DNA of 64,000 nucleotides from Prochilodus magdalenae (GCA_024036415.1 JAMWET010007193.1:15001-79000); one strand, 5' to 3'; counted from the first letter of the stretch, positions 32,541 through 44,299 are shown. Numbers and translations are program-made. Notes: a model not told the origin generated them from the letters alone.

Positions 32541-32755
32541 TGGTGTAGCTCAGCGGATAACACCACTACCCACCAGGGAGCCACCACCACACGTGGGAGA
32601 CTGGGGTTCGAATCCTGGTCTGGGTGACTATGCGGTGCTCCACCAATAAGAGTCCTTGGGCAAGACTCCTAACACTGCACTGGCCCACCTGTAATATGAT
32701 TAACCCTGTAAGTCGCTCTGGATAAGAGCGTCAGCTAAATGCTGTAAATGTAAAT
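32541..32755 (+). repeat. tRNA-derived SINE, near full length
   Basis: An A-box region GGTGTAGCTCAGCGGATAA begins at 32542, the B box GGTTCGAATCC is at 32605-32615, then CACCAATAAGAGTCCTTGGG. The tail AAGTCGCTCTGGATAAGAGC, CAGCTAAATGCTGTAAATG is the one carried by many otophysan and other fish SINEs. The tail ends in TAAAT repeats. A pol III retroposon, not a tRNA gene. Confidence 0.92.
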
Positions 32756-33902
32756 TTCACCCAAATAGGTGAGTAAAGCATCAGTTATGTGTTATGTAGG
32801 TTGGGATATGATCTTAATTCTGCCCCGCCCCCTTTAATGATGTCCACCTTTGGGAGGTTATGAAAGTGGCCACCCTAAGTGAACGTTGCCAGAGCTTTGA
32901 CTAACATTACCTACATGCTAACGAACAAACGAAGAACGTTTCAAAGATGTTTATAACTTCAGATAACGCATCTTTAAGGTAACATGTTTACCAAGACCTA
33001 AAGTTTTAACTGAAAGGACGTGGTAATGATGTTTCGTCCACAGGAAAGCCGATCAGCCTCAGCACAACATTCGGGAAATGTTTTATGGATGTTACTGAGA
33101 CCTCAGCCGATGAAATGGCTTTAAAGAACGTTCTCCTGGGAGCCAAAAGAAACCCTCCCGCTGACATCCCTAATGGAACATTGCCTTGCACCTTCTCAGG
33201 ACGTTTTAGAACAAACCAGTTCTTCTTGGCTAAGGCTCGTTCCCTGACTTTTCTCACTTTGGAGCCCCCCAAAAACACTTGTATGCCGTTCCTCCTTCTT
33301 TCCTGTGATGAGAAAGAGAAGAGGAAACATCTGCAGTTGAAAACAAAGTTTGGTGCTAGTGGGCTCAAATATCAGCTAGCTTGCTAGCCTAGCTAACATT
33401 AGCACCCACTGGCCAAAGCCAAACCGGCCATTTGTGGATACACTTGATATAGGCCAGGGGTTTATAAGGGGTTTCTTTCTATGAACCCACATCTTCGTAT
33501 TTCTGCCATCAGGGTTGTCAGTCAAACAAGGGCTGGTGATGATAGCCAGCTAGCTAATAAGAAGATAGCTAGCCTAGGCATTAGCTGGCTAACTACTGGG
33601 AACACAAAGATGTGGGTTCACCGCAAGAAGCACCCGGTATAAGCCATGCAGTGCAAAACTATGGTAGCAGTTCGCAGCGGTTTGGAGAAGAACACTTTAC
33701 GGTTCCGGCATGACTGCATCCCTGTGCACAAAGTCAGCGGAAGTTGGAGTGGATGAAGGGATAAAGAAGGGGGAGGGCAGTTCCATGTGGGAATGTCCAT
33801 CCTTTTCATATATATGTAGATGTAATGAGGTGTCCTCATACTTGTGGCCATGTAACTGGTTCTATTTTAAGTAGGCTAGATGGTCATCGTCCACGCCTGC
33901 AG
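32756..33902. other. Low-copy sequence
   Basis: Open frames cover both strands at 33006-33387 without family features. AGAACGTT-type words recur (32935, 33127), hinting at a decayed fish repeat rich in AACGTTC. GCTAGCTAGC-like runs occur at 33370-33570. Confidence 0.4.
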
Positions 33903-34123
33903 AGGCCCAGGAGCTACAACATCACCCAGAACTCAGAACTAAACCAACCCGGCCAGGACACTGAGCGTCTAGCAGACAGAGAGGCACATAAACAGCCTCT
34001 CTCGCCTCCAAACTCTCCTCCGAGGAGTAGATGTCATGGAGCAGGAGAACACTCACTGACACATAGACCGGTGCCAGCCACCTGAACCTCCGCCAGCTTG
34101 GACAGAGATAAGACACCGAGCAG
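33903..34123 (+). other. Candidate non-coding internal exon, 221 bp
   Basis: CCACGCCTGCAG at the left is a plausible acceptor and GAGCAG|GTGAGTTCAG at 34123/34124 is a strong donor. The best frame is open for about 60 codons and then stops. If transcribed, it would be an untranslated exon or part of a non-coding RNA. Orientation matches the candidate exon at 26160-26337. Inferred only. Confidence 0.22.
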
Positions 34124-34684
34124 GTGAGTTCAGACACACATACACATCCTGCCTCCCTTCTCCCTCCCTACCTGCTCGCCTGACCTTTCAGACAAACGCA
34201 TGCGTACAGACTCAGATGCGAACACAGATCAGGCCTCAGCGCTTTCAGGAAGAACGCTGTTTGGAAAAACTCCTACACCGAGGCTGACCTGAAACTAACT
34301 ACTAGTCTGGAGCAGGGCTCCAGGGTTACACAGAAGGTTCCCAGGCTCGACCGGGCCACCTGTTTCACCTGCTTCGCTGTTTAAGGTCGGGCACTGGGAG
34401 GCCGGGGCCCAGCTGGCACAGACATGCCACGGGGCGCTGGCTCCTAACCGGGACGGACATGGCAACATCTTGCCTGTCACAACACGCAGTAGATCAGAGG
34501 CATGTTCCTCTGGCGTGGGACGAAGGCCAGCGCTGTGAACTGTAGCTGCGGCTGAAACCGCTGCGGCCCATGCGGCTGCAGAGCAGAGCCAAGCGAAGAC
34601 ATCCAGTGCATACTGCCAGCGTGGTTTCAGCAGGTTTACGGAGTGCGGAGGAGATTATGGAAAATAACTGATTTGTGGAAAAAT
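34124..34684. other. Low-copy sequence, GC-richer
   Basis: Nothing recognised. It turns into satellite at its right edge. Confidence 0.4.
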
Positions 34685-36640
34685 ACAAAATAAGTGTTTC
34701 CAATAAAGTGGCCAAAAAGTGGAGCTACATAGATGGTGGTTCCAGGGAAGTGTCCAGTGAAAGTACAAAATAAGTGTTTCTAAGTGGCCAGTGTGGAAAG
34801 TACAAAGTTTCCAATAAAGTGGCTGGTGAGTGCAAATACAAGGTAGGTGTTTCTAATAAAGTGTCCAGTGACTGAAAGCGCAACATAGGGGTTTCTAATA
34901 AAGTGGGCAGTGAGTGGTAGGTGTTTCTAATAAAGTGGCCAGTGACTGAAAGTGTAACATAGGGGTTTCTAATAAAGTGGGCAGTGAGTGGTAGGGGTTT
35001 CTAATAAAGTGGCCAGTGACTGAAAGTGTAACATAGGGGTTTCTAATAAAGTGGCCAGTGACTGAAAGTGTAACATAGGGGTTTCTAATAAAGCGGCCAG
35101 TGACTGAAAGTGTAACATAGGGGTTTCTAATAAAGCGGCCAGTGACAGAAAGAGTAACGTGGGGCTTTCTAATAAAGTGGGAAGTGAGTGGTAGGGTTTT
35201 CTAATAAAGTGGCCAGTGACTGAAAGTGTAACATAGGGGTTTCTAATAAAGCGGCCAGTGACTGAAAGTGTAACATAGGGGTTTCTAATAAAGTGGCCAG
35301 TGACTGAAAGTGTAACATAGGGGTTTTCTAATAAAGCGGCCAGTGACTGAAAGTGTAACATAGGGGTTTCTAATAAAGTGGCCAGTGACTGAAAGTGTAA
35401 CATAGGGGTTTCTAATAAAGCGGCCAGTGACTGAAAGTGTAACATAGGTGTTTCTAATAAAGTGGCCAGTGACTGAAAGTGTAACATAGGGGTTTCTAAT
35501 AAAGTGGCCAGTGACTGAAAGTGTAACATAGGGGTTTCTAATAAAGTGGCCAGTGACTGAAAGTGTAACATAGGGGTTTCTAATAAAGTGGCTAGTGACT
35601 GAAAGTGTAACATAGGGGTTTCTAATAAAGCGGCCAGTGACTGAAAGTGTAACATAGGGGTTTCTAATAAAGTGGCCAGTGACAGAAAGTTAAACATAGT
35701 GGTTTCTAATAAAGTGGGTAGTGAGTGGTAGGTGTTTCTAATAAAGTGGCCAGTGACTGAAAGTGTAACATAGGGGTTTCTAATAAAATGGCCAGTGAGT
35801 GGTAGGTGTTTCTAATAAAGCGGCCAGTGACTGAAAGTGTAACATAGGGGTTTCTAATAAAATGGCCAGTGAGTGGTAGGTGTTTCTAATAAAGCGGCCA
35901 GTGACTGAAAGTGTAACATAGGGGTTTCTAATAAAGTGGCCAGTGACTGAAAGTGTAACATACGGGTTTCTAATAAAGCGGCCAGTGACTGAAAGTGTAA
36001 CATAGGGGTTTCTAATAAAGCGGCCAGTGACTGAAAGTGTAACATAGGGGTTTCTAATAAAGTGGGCAGTGACTGAAAGTGTAACATAGGGGTTTCTAAT
36101 AAAGCGGCCAGTGACTGAAAGTGTAACATAGGGGTTTCTAATAAAGTGGCCAGTGACTGAAAGTGTAACATAGGGGTTTCTAATAAAGTGGCCAGTGACA
36201 GAAAGTTAAACATAGTGGTTTCTAATAAAGTGGGTAGTGACTGAAAGTGTAACATAGGGGTTTCTAATAAAGTGGGTAGTGAGTGGTAGGTGTTTCTAAT
36301 AAAGTGGCCAGTGACTGAAAGTGTAACATAGGGGTTTCTAATAAAATGGCCAGTGAGTGGTAGGTGTTTCTAATAAAGTGGCCAGTGACTGAAAGTGTAA
36401 CATAGGGGTTTCTAATAAAGTGGCCAGTGACTGAAAGTGTAACATACGGGTTTCTAATAAAGCGGCCAGTAACTGAAAGAGTAACATAGGTGTTTCTAAT
36501 AAAGCGGCCAGTGACTGAAAGAGTAACATAGGGGTTTCTAATAAAGTGGGCAGTGAGTGGTAAGTGTTTCTAATAAAGTGTCCCGGCAGGAAATGTACAA
36601 AGTAGGTGTTTCTAACAAAAGGCCAGCGAGTGTAAATACG
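34685..36640 (-). repeat. 42-bp satellite array 2, about 46 units
   Basis: On the minus strand the unit is GGCCACTTTATTAGAAACCC followed by CTATGTTACACTTTCAGTCACT. It runs opposite to arrays 1 and 3. Short variant units (AGTGAGTGGTAGGTGTTTCT) of about 28 bp are interspersed. Minus-strand frames such as the 242-codon 'MLHFQSLATLLETP' repeat are products of the 42-bp period. Confidence 0.96.
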
Positions 36641-37794
36641 CAGGTGGTGATCCTAATAACTTCTAGGAGATGATATTAATGTTTATACATTGTCTACAAA
36701 CAGACAGTAAACCACACCTGGGGGGCTTTCCTTCAGCAGGGTGGGTTAATTGCAATCCGCTCCTTTTCCTCTCCTATTTAAAAGCCCCCGCTCCATCCAC
36801 CCTCCCACCCACACTCGTAAAGCGTAGCCTGGAATTAAAACTTTATTTTCCGAATGAATAAATATTCCGCCCGAAAGTCTTTCCACGCTGCTGAAAACAA
36901 GCGTGTCCTCTCTGTGTGGTATGACTGCCGCAGGGTCGCTGTAAGAGCGGCTAAAAACAGCGTAGCGGAAAAAAACATCAGCCCTGCGACAGCCTAAAGG
37001 TGCTTCTATCCGTGTGCATCGCCATTCCACACTTGGAAATCTGAGGCGTTTAGCATAATGTGCCTCCAATTTAAGCGCCGCGGTTTCACACTGGTAGAGC
37101 GGGAGCGCTGCTAGCTGCCAGCTTTTAACTGGTTAATATTCCCACTGCTGTCCTCGCTGTCTGTGTTTTAAAGAGCCGGCGCCCACCTGGGGCCAAACTC
37201 GCTCGGTCTCCTGGGCTTCGTTCCCATTACTTCAGGGAAGCGCTGAGAGCCGCTACGCTGGTCCAGAATAAGGTGTGATTGAGCGCAGCAGAAACGCTTC
37301 AATTCCGTGGAGGCCTTCTTTTGTGAGTGTGTTGGGGGTGGGGTTGGCTGGTGTTTAGGGATTCGTCCCTGGGGTCCCCCGCACCTGCGGCGTACCTGCC
37401 ACAAGACCCGCTGTCCTTTTCACCAACAAAACAATAGGAATATACGGAAGACGAGCAAAACAAGAGTGAGGGAACGTCGCATTTATCCAACTGATCCCTT
37501 CTGGAGCACAAAGGGAAAACAACAGTGGGGGCCCCAGATGGGACGAGGGCCACGCATCCTCCATTTTTCACCTCCACAGCTCTACCAGACACGTGCTACA
37601 TCAAACGTGCATGAGAAATTGGCTTTTAAGTGATACAGGTTCTTTAATGCCATAAATTGTCCATTAGGAACTATTAGCATGTCCTGTAGGAGGTTCTACT
37701 AACCTTATCTGGGTGTAGACAACAGAGGAGGTGGTGCTACGTCTCACCCAGTTCGTCCCGTATCTGAAACATGAGGTGCAAAAATTAAATAGGA
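36641..37794. other. Low-copy block with a promoter-like stretch
   Basis: GGGTTAATTGCAATCCGCTC, then CTCCTATTTAAAAGCCCCCG at about 36770-36790, resembles a TATA-type promoter, but no exon could be attached. 36840-37160 has homeodomain-like AATTAAAA and CAATTTAAGCG words. Frames on both strands at 37299-37633 are not convincing. Confidence 0.25.
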
Positions 37795-40275
37795 ATCTCC
37801 ACCTATTCAGCCTACACCAGTTTAGCTTCACCAATTCAGTCTAGATTCGCCCATTTAGCCAACAGTAGTAGCTCCACCCATTCGTCCTACAACAATTAAG
37901 CCCTGTCCATTCAGCCTACAGTGCTTTACCTCCGCCTGCTCAGCAAACACCAGTTTAACTTCACCAGTTCATTCTGGATTCAGCCATTTAGCCAACAGTT
38001 GTAGCTCCACCCATTCGTCCTACAACAGTTAAGCCCTGCCTGTTCAGCCTACAGCTCTTTACCTCCGCCTACTCAGCAAACAACAGTTAACTTTACAAAT
38101 TCAGTCCGGATTCACCCATTTAGCCGACAGTAGTAGCTCCACCCATTCGCCCTACAACAATTAAGCCTTGTCCATTCTGCCTACAGCGCTTTACCTCCGC
38201 CCACTCAGCAAACACCAGTTTAGCTTCACCAATTCAGTCTGGATTAACCCATTTAGCCAACTGTAGTAGCTCCACCCATTCGTCCTACAACAATTAAGCC
38301 CTGTCCAATCAGCCTACAGCGCTTTACCTCCGCCTACTCAGCAAACACCAGTTTAGCTTCACCCATTCATCCTACAACAATTAAGCCCTGTCCATTCAGC
38401 CTACAGCGCTTTACCTCCACCTACTCAGCAAACACCAGTTTAGCTTTACCAATTTAGTCTAGATTGGCCCATTTAGCTGACAGTGGTAGCTCCACCCATT
38501 CGTCCTACAACAGTTAAGCCCTGCCTGTTCAGCCTACAGCGCTTTACCTCCGCCTACTCAGCAAACAACAGTTAACTTCACAAATTCAGTCTGGATTCCT
38601 CCATTTAGCCAACAGTAGTAGTTCCACCCATTCATCCTACAACAATTAAGCCCTGTCCATCCAGCCTACAGCGCTTTACCTCCGCCCACTCAGCAAACAC
38701 CAGTTTAGCTTCACCCATTCAGGGCACAGCAGGTTAGCCCTGCCCATATAGCCCACAGCACTTTAAGACCTTAATAGTTTGGCTCCACCCATTTAGCCTG
38801 TATCAGTTTAGCCCCAACCATTTAGCCCACAGTCAATTAGCCAATTAGATTCATTCCATAGCAGTTTATGTTTGCCTATTTAGCCTACAGCGGTTTAGCT
38901 TCACCCATTCAACCTACAGCAGTTTAGCTCCACCCGTTCAGTCCACAGCAGTTTAGCATCACCCATTCAGCCTGCAGCAGTTTAACCCCACCCGTTCAGT
39001 CCACAGCAGTTTAGCATCACCCATTCAACCTGCAGCAGTTTAACCCCACCCATTCAGCCTACAGCAATTTTGCTTCACCCATTTAGTCTACAGGAGTTTA
39101 GCTTCACCTATTGAGCCCGCAAGAGTTTTGCTTCACCCATTCAGCCCAGAGCAGTTTTGCCCCACATATTTGTCCTACAGCGGTTTAACTCCACCTATTA
39201 AGCCCACAGCAGTTTTGCTTCACCCATTCAGCCCAGAGCAGTTTTGCCCTGCCCATGCTTGCTACAGCAGTTTAGCTCCACCCATTAAGCCCACAGCAGT
39301 TAGCCCCATGTATTCAGCCTACAGCAGTTTAGCTCCACCCATTCAGGCTAAAGCAGTTTAGCCCCACCCATTCAACCTAAAGCAGTTCAGCTCCACCCGT
39401 TTAGCTGACAGCAGTCTAACTCCGCCCTTTTAGCTTACAGCAGTTTTGCTTCACACATTCATCCCACAGCAGTTTAACTCCACCCATTTAGCCTGCAGCA
39501 TTTGAGTTCCACCCCTTTAGCCTACAGCAGTTCAGCTCCACCCATTCAGCCCACAGCGGTTTAGCTCCACCCATTCAACCTACAGCGGTTTAGCTCCACC
39601 CATTCAACCTACAGCAGTTTAGCTCCACCCGTTCAGTCCACAGCAGTTTAGCATCACCCATTCAGCCTGCAGCAGTTTAACCCCACCCGTTCAGTCCACA
39701 GAAGTTTAGCATCACCCATTCAACCTGCAGCAGTTTAACCCCACCCATTCAGCCTACAGCAATTTTGCTTCACCCATTTAGTCTACAGGAGTTTAGCTTC
39801 ACCTATTGAGCCCGCAGAAGTTTTGCTTCACCCATTCAGCCCAGACCAGTTTTGCCCCACATATTCGTCCTACAGTGGTTTAACTCCACCTATTAAGCAC
39901 ACAGCAGTTTTGCTTCACCCATTCAGCCCAGAGCAGTTTTGCCCCGCCCATGCTTGCTGCAGCAGTTTAGCTCCACCCATTAAGCCCACAGCAGTTAGCC
40001 CTATGTATTCAGCCTACAGCAGTTTAGCTCCACCCATTCAGGCTAAAGCAGTTTAGCCCCACCCATTCAACCTACAGCATCTTAACTCTACCCCTTTAGC
40101 CCACAACAGTTTAACTCCACCCCTTCAGCTTACAGCAGTTTCGCTTCACACAGTCATCCCACAGCAGTTTGAGTCCACCCATTTAGCCTACAGCATTTGA
40201 GTTCCACCCCTTTAGCCTACAGCAGTTCAGCTCCACCCATTCAGCCCACAGCGGTTTAGCTCCACCTATTCGTCA
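37795..40275 (+). repeat. 29-bp minisatellite with higher-order structure, 2.5 kb
   Basis: The base unit is CCCATTCAGCCTACAGCAGT then TTAGCTCCA. The left part (37818-38760) repeats as a ~133-bp higher-order block, eight times, marked by CACCAGTTTAGCTTCACC. One block is short. The right part contains two 695-bp copies (about 38886-39580 and 39581-40275) differing by scattered substitutions. Confidence 0.95.
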
Positions 40276-41270
40276 GTCCGCCCTTAGTTTCTTCTAAATC
40301 CTAAATGCTTCCACACCCATGACTTCACATCAGCGAGAGGACGCTACGGATACTGCTCAGATGCCTGGCAGACCGCAGCTGCATGCGCAGGCGATGTGGA
40401 CATGAGCGCAAGCACGCGAGGCTCATTTGCATATCTGGTGGGCTGCAACAGCATGGTGTCCTCTATAGCGTAGGGGCACACGGATAATGTTGCAACAGGT
40501 GGGAAAATAAACACGCATCCATTAATGTTTATGCGTCACGTGGATGACACCAGAACATCCTCTGTGCTTGATGCCCCAGTACAGGCCGGTGTAGGACTAC
40601 ATCCTGAACAGTGGCCATTGTTTACTTTCTGATTATAACTCATCATAACTGAATGTATGGCTGTGCAGAAGCTACGGAATGTTCTATGGCATGTTAAGGA
40701 CGCGCCGACTCGTTTACAGAACGTGTGTACCCAAGTCTATCTGGCCGATTTCATTTCTCTGCGGCGCTGGAAAGCGAGGACGTCCCGAAGCTACGGTAAA
40801 GCGGTTTCCAGCTCGTTGCAGCTGGTGGCTGGCGTGTTTCAGGGCGGGGCAGGTTAAAGTTTCTCCTCTGTATTCCTCCGGCTGATGTGCTCTCTCCTGA
40901 TCACAGTTTACTGAGAGATTGCTGCGCTGCCCACGCCTCCATCCTGCCTGGCCTTTTGTTCCTACACGCAAACACACTCACTCGTCTCCACGCACGTAGC
41001 ATTCGCCAGCGGGGGTCGCCACCTTGGAGTAAACATCTTTTAAAAGAGACGGGCTGCGTTAGGGTATAAAGAGTTCCTGCTCTACTTTTCATCTCCAGCA
41101 GCGAGCGTGCGGTGAGACATAAGGGACCGCAAAGGCCGAATAACGGAACAAAGAAAGACGAGCTCTCCAAAACACGCAGCTTTACAGAGCCGGAGGAACA
41201 GGACGCTCTGGTCAGCCGTCTGCTTAGATCTGTCTCTGAACCTCGTGAACATCTGTTCAACACTGTGTCC
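40276..41270. other. Low-copy block with a promoter-like site
   Basis: No repeats. A TATA box-like GGGTATAAAGAGTT at 41062-41075 lies 25-30 bp before CTACTTTTCATCTCC in a CpG-containing setting. ATTTGCATAT, an octamer-type site, lies at about 40430. No splice donor follows convincingly. Confidence 0.3.
41065..41070 (+). promoter_or_regulatory. Candidate TATA box
   Basis: TATAAA is set in GC-containing low-copy DNA, with a pyrimidine-rich possible start region about 28 bp downstream. No transcript structure supports it. It is recorded as a weak lead. Confidence 0.15.
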
Positions 41271-41876
41271 ACTCACTGTCCACTCTATTAGACACTCCTA
41301 CCTTGCTGGTCCACCTTGTAGATGGACAGTCAGAGACGATAGCTCATCTGCTGCTGCACAGTGCAGTGTTGGTCATCCTCTAGTCCTGCATCAGTAGACA
41401 CAGGACGCTGCCCCACAGGACGCTGCCCACAGGATGCTCCCCACAGGACGCTGCCCCACAGGACACTGCCCCACAGGATGCTCCCCACAGGACGCTGCCC
41501 CACAGGACACTGCCCCACAGGACGCTCCCCACAGGACGCTGCCCACAGGACGCTGTTGTGCTGGATAGTTTTGGTTGGTGGACGATTCTCAGTCCAGCAG
41601 GGACACTGCTGTGTCTGATCCACTAGCACCAGCACCACACTCACTAACACCGCAGTGCTGAGAATGACCCACCACCCACATCATACCTGCTCTGTGGTGG
41701 TCCTGTGGGGGTCCTGACCATTGAAGACCAGGGTAATACAGTATACAGAGAAACAGATGGACTACAGTCTGGACCTGTACACCTACAGAGTGTCCTATAT
41801 GGTCAGTGGAGCTGATAACATGGACGCTGAGTGTAGCTACAAGGAGGTGTACCTAATTAAGTGGCTGGTCAGTGTA
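41271..41876. mobile_element. MITE with satellite-type ends, about 606 bp
   Basis: The left end CCACTCTATTAGACACTCCT and the reverse complement of the right end, GCCACTTAATTAGGTACACC, form an imperfect inverted repeat close to the core of the 42-bp satellites. The interior (TCAGAGACGATAGCTCATCT, CTCAGTCCAGCAGGGACACT, CTGTGGTGGTCCTGTGGGGG, GAGAAACAGATGGACTACAG) follows the order of a widespread fish non-autonomous element. No coding sequence. Confidence 0.75.
41397..41555 (+). repeat. 15-bp minisatellite inside the MITE, 11 units
   Basis: CACAGGACGCTGCCC with CACAGGATGCTCCC and CACAGGACACTGCCC variants. In the element as I know it from other fish, this motif occurs once or twice, so expansion here is inferred. 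Confidence 0.9.
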
Positions 41877-42282
41877 GATAACTGGTCATCCACATGTTCT
41901 ATTCCTTCACTGGAACTCAATAAGTCTTCATTGACCATCTTTCCATATTTCTTAGCATCTCAGGTTCATTCTTGGAGATCGTCAATGTGCTCATTATTCG
42001 GAGGCCGCTACTGGAAGAAGTGACCACAGGAAACTTTATGCCTCTATAAATGAATGAATAAATAAATAAAGGAAGCGTTAAACTTTAATTGCTCCTGTGC
42101 GTCTTCAGTGATCCTCAGCTCAGAATCTCCGCCATGCCCTGCTGCCTCAGAACCCACCACTGTAGCCCTCCTATAGATTCCCCAGCAGTGAGCTACATAA
42201 GCTCACCGGACTAAAACTGAGTGACTGAAACTGGAAATCAATCAGAGCCCACTCCAGTTTCCTCTTAAATCAGCATCTCCAC
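41877..42282. other. Low-copy sequence
   Basis: (AATA)n-like ATGAATGAATAAATAAATAAA at 42050-42069. Nothing else is recognised. Confidence 0.4.
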
Positions 42283-42758
42283 ATGTACAGCAGGTTCTCA
42301 GTGGGGAACCGACGGTTGGGTTCTAGCTTTACTGGCAGATACAGTGAGCGTCCGGTTCATAAGAACAAGGTCAAGCAGCAAACACACAGGACAACACAGC
42401 TACAGACTGGCAGAGGGCCAAACCCACTCTCTACTGACCGTGATGAGCGCCACCTCATTCCAATGTCCCTTACCCACCGTAAGATGACCTCAGGTGACCT
42501 ACAGAGAGACTGGCGAGCGGTGGCTGGGGTGAAACGCACAGCGAGCATGGTTCTAAAAACAGGCTTCTGGAGGTCATTAGTGATTTTCTAAATACACAGA
42601 TCCAATACAATATCTGATCTGGAGTTTGGGAGACATGGTTCCAGTAGTGTAGAGAATCAACCAGAACTGAGGAATTCTGGTCCAACACAAACCCAGAACC
42701 TGTACAGCTAGAGGCACTGACCAGTTACAGGTGGGCTCTTACATTTTTCCAGAGCTGT
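42283..42758 (+). mobile_element. Tc1-like element, 5' coding part and right end
   Basis: A transposase DNA-binding segment is followed by a degraded stretch and a right end, CATTTTTCCAGAGCTGTAT. Its reverse complement, ATACAGCTCTGGAAAAATG, is the known terminal motif of a fish Tc1-like family. The left end was not found. Confidence 0.7.
42355..42591 (+). pseudogene. Tc1-like transposase, second DNA-binding subdomain
   Basis: In frame: QTGRGPNPLSTDRDERHLIP, MSLTHRKMTSGDLQRDWRAV and AGVKRTASMVLK. It matches the family pattern 'GRPxxLSxRDERxLxRxxLxNRxxTSxxLxxEWxxxxGVxxSxxTVRxRL', the linker and second helix-turn-helix of the paired-like domain. The frame stops at 42591. The catalytic domain is missing. 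Confidence 0.82.
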
Positions 42759-43007
42759 ATATATAGAGTGTATAAGCTTAACATCTGGGGAACAGCTGCT
42801 TTCCCGGAACAGAGCTTGCATTGTATACATGTACGACAGAGTCTGAGTCCCTATTGCCATCAGGGTTCTACAGGTCATAGGTCAGACACCTTTTGGAGTA
42901 GAGTTGACCATCTGCTAAACCAATACCACAATACACACTCTTTGTACATTAAGGTGGAGGTGGTGGTGGTGGGGTTGTCACTGCCTTGAAATAAACTAAT
43001 CCAGAAT
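42759..43007. other. Low-copy spacer
   Basis: A (GGTGGT)n run at 42955-42973. Otherwise unrecognised. Confidence 0.4.
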
Positions 43008-43275
43008 CTTCAGTTGGCCTCCATACACCTGCAGATTCAGCTACTTCCTCCACACTATGGTCTTTGGCCACGCCCACATGCTCAGTCACTCCTTTTAGCC
43101 AATTATTAACATCTGCTCTGGAACGTTTTTCAAACATGCAACGAGACATTCCCTGCACTGTAGCACCTCTTCCCAATCTATGGATCCCGTCACCCACACC
43201 CCACAGGTATTTATAGCTCCATCATCCTCATGCAGCGCCACCTGCAGGGGCCTGAAGTTACTACCACCTTAAACA
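43008..43275 (-). mobile_element. HTH-family repeat, copy 3 of 5, with intact start
   Basis: The minus strand shows, in order: CTATAAATACC (TATA box at 43208-43215), GTGACGGGATCCATAGATTG, then a start codon followed by MSRCMFEKRSRADVNNWLKG and VTEHVGVAKDHSVEEVAESA, GVWR. It is the only copy with an undamaged amino-terminal frame. After GVWR the sequence diverges. The TATA-to-ATG spacing is about 60-70 bp. Confidence 0.75.
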
Positions 43276-44299
43276 TGCAAGGTGGCTGATTTTTACCCTG
43301 GTGAGCTGACGTTTCCTAGCCTCGGTTGGCTTTAATTACTTGCCAACTTTTAAAACATCCAACGATTCACATTCCACCATCACTGCTACTCCACCAAATC
43401 AAAGAGCAGCTCATTTGGGAACAACTGGGAAAACAATAGTTTGAGCATTCGCCGCGAAAACACACATAACGAAAAAAGCCAATGCTGAGTAGCTTCTTAC
43501 CAAGCCTTTTGTGACCTCTGCAAAGACGCCCAGCCTGTACTTCTAATTAACATGCCTCGTTGCTAACTCTGTATTTACTCTCTAAACCCCAGATTCCCTT
43601 CTGATATGGGTCGTAAACAAACATCCATATTTTCTGGCAGCGTCTGTGTAGTAATTTCAAGCTTGACATGTTTGAAATTAGTTCTACAGCGGCCGCTCAG
43701 CGCCTGCATTAGACAGTGTCGTCCCCCCTCCACCACCACCACCACCTCGCTTTTGTTTACTCATTTGCCATTTATTCCTTGTAAACAAGACTGTTTGTGT
43801 CAATGAGGAGGACCCTAAAGGCTGACCCCGAGTCATGGCGAAGCTGCTGTAGTTTCATTGTGTTCTGAAGGGGGTCGTTGGCGGGTTTTAATTAAAACGC
43901 GAGTGCAATTCCGTCGTCCAATTAGCGTAAGCTCACACAGGTGTAATTACGGTGGAGTTCCAGCTCAGCTGATGAGAAGAGCGAGCAATCACTCAAGAAA
44001 TCATACGCTTTTCATGCGCCGGTAATTGATAGCACAATGCTCTTCACATACTACAAATTCATAATTACAGGAGACGCCATCCACTACGGCGGCACGAATC
44101 AGTATTTCTTGGACGGCCTTGTTTGGAAATTTGCATAAGAACAAATGAAATTTCCCATACAATCACCAACCAGGAGTCACACGGAGAACGGGAGGCTGAG
44201 CTCCTGTACTAATAAACTCACGCGCCACTTTTGCGGATAATGCAGTTGGCATCTGTTTGCGGCTGGGATTAAATGTTTCTGGATTTTCCAACTTTTCCG
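43276..44299. other. Low-copy block, candidate regulatory DNA
   Basis: 43850-44250 is repeat-free with closely packed words TTTTAATTAAAACGCG, CCAATTAGCG, GTGTAATTACGG, CGGTAATTGATAG, TCATAATTACAGG and AAATTTGCATAAG. These are homeodomain and octamer-type sites at a density unusual for this window. Function is inferred from composition only. Confidence 0.35.

Noticed and set aside
32541..32755. Functional tRNA gene
   Set aside because: A and B boxes are present but the cloverleaf cannot be closed, and a SINE tail follows.
33006..33387. Overlapping 120- and 100-codon frames on opposite strands
   Set aside because: Both cannot be real and neither shows motifs. AACGTT-rich text suggests a decayed repeat.
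34969..36529. Minus-strand frames of 242, 133 and 63 codons (LATLLETPMLHFQS repeats)
   Set aside because: Same cause: a satellite with a period divisible by three. No start context, codon bias or domain.
37818..40275. CRISPR-like regular repeats
   Set aside because: Units are contiguous with no unique spacers, and the context is a vertebrate genome.
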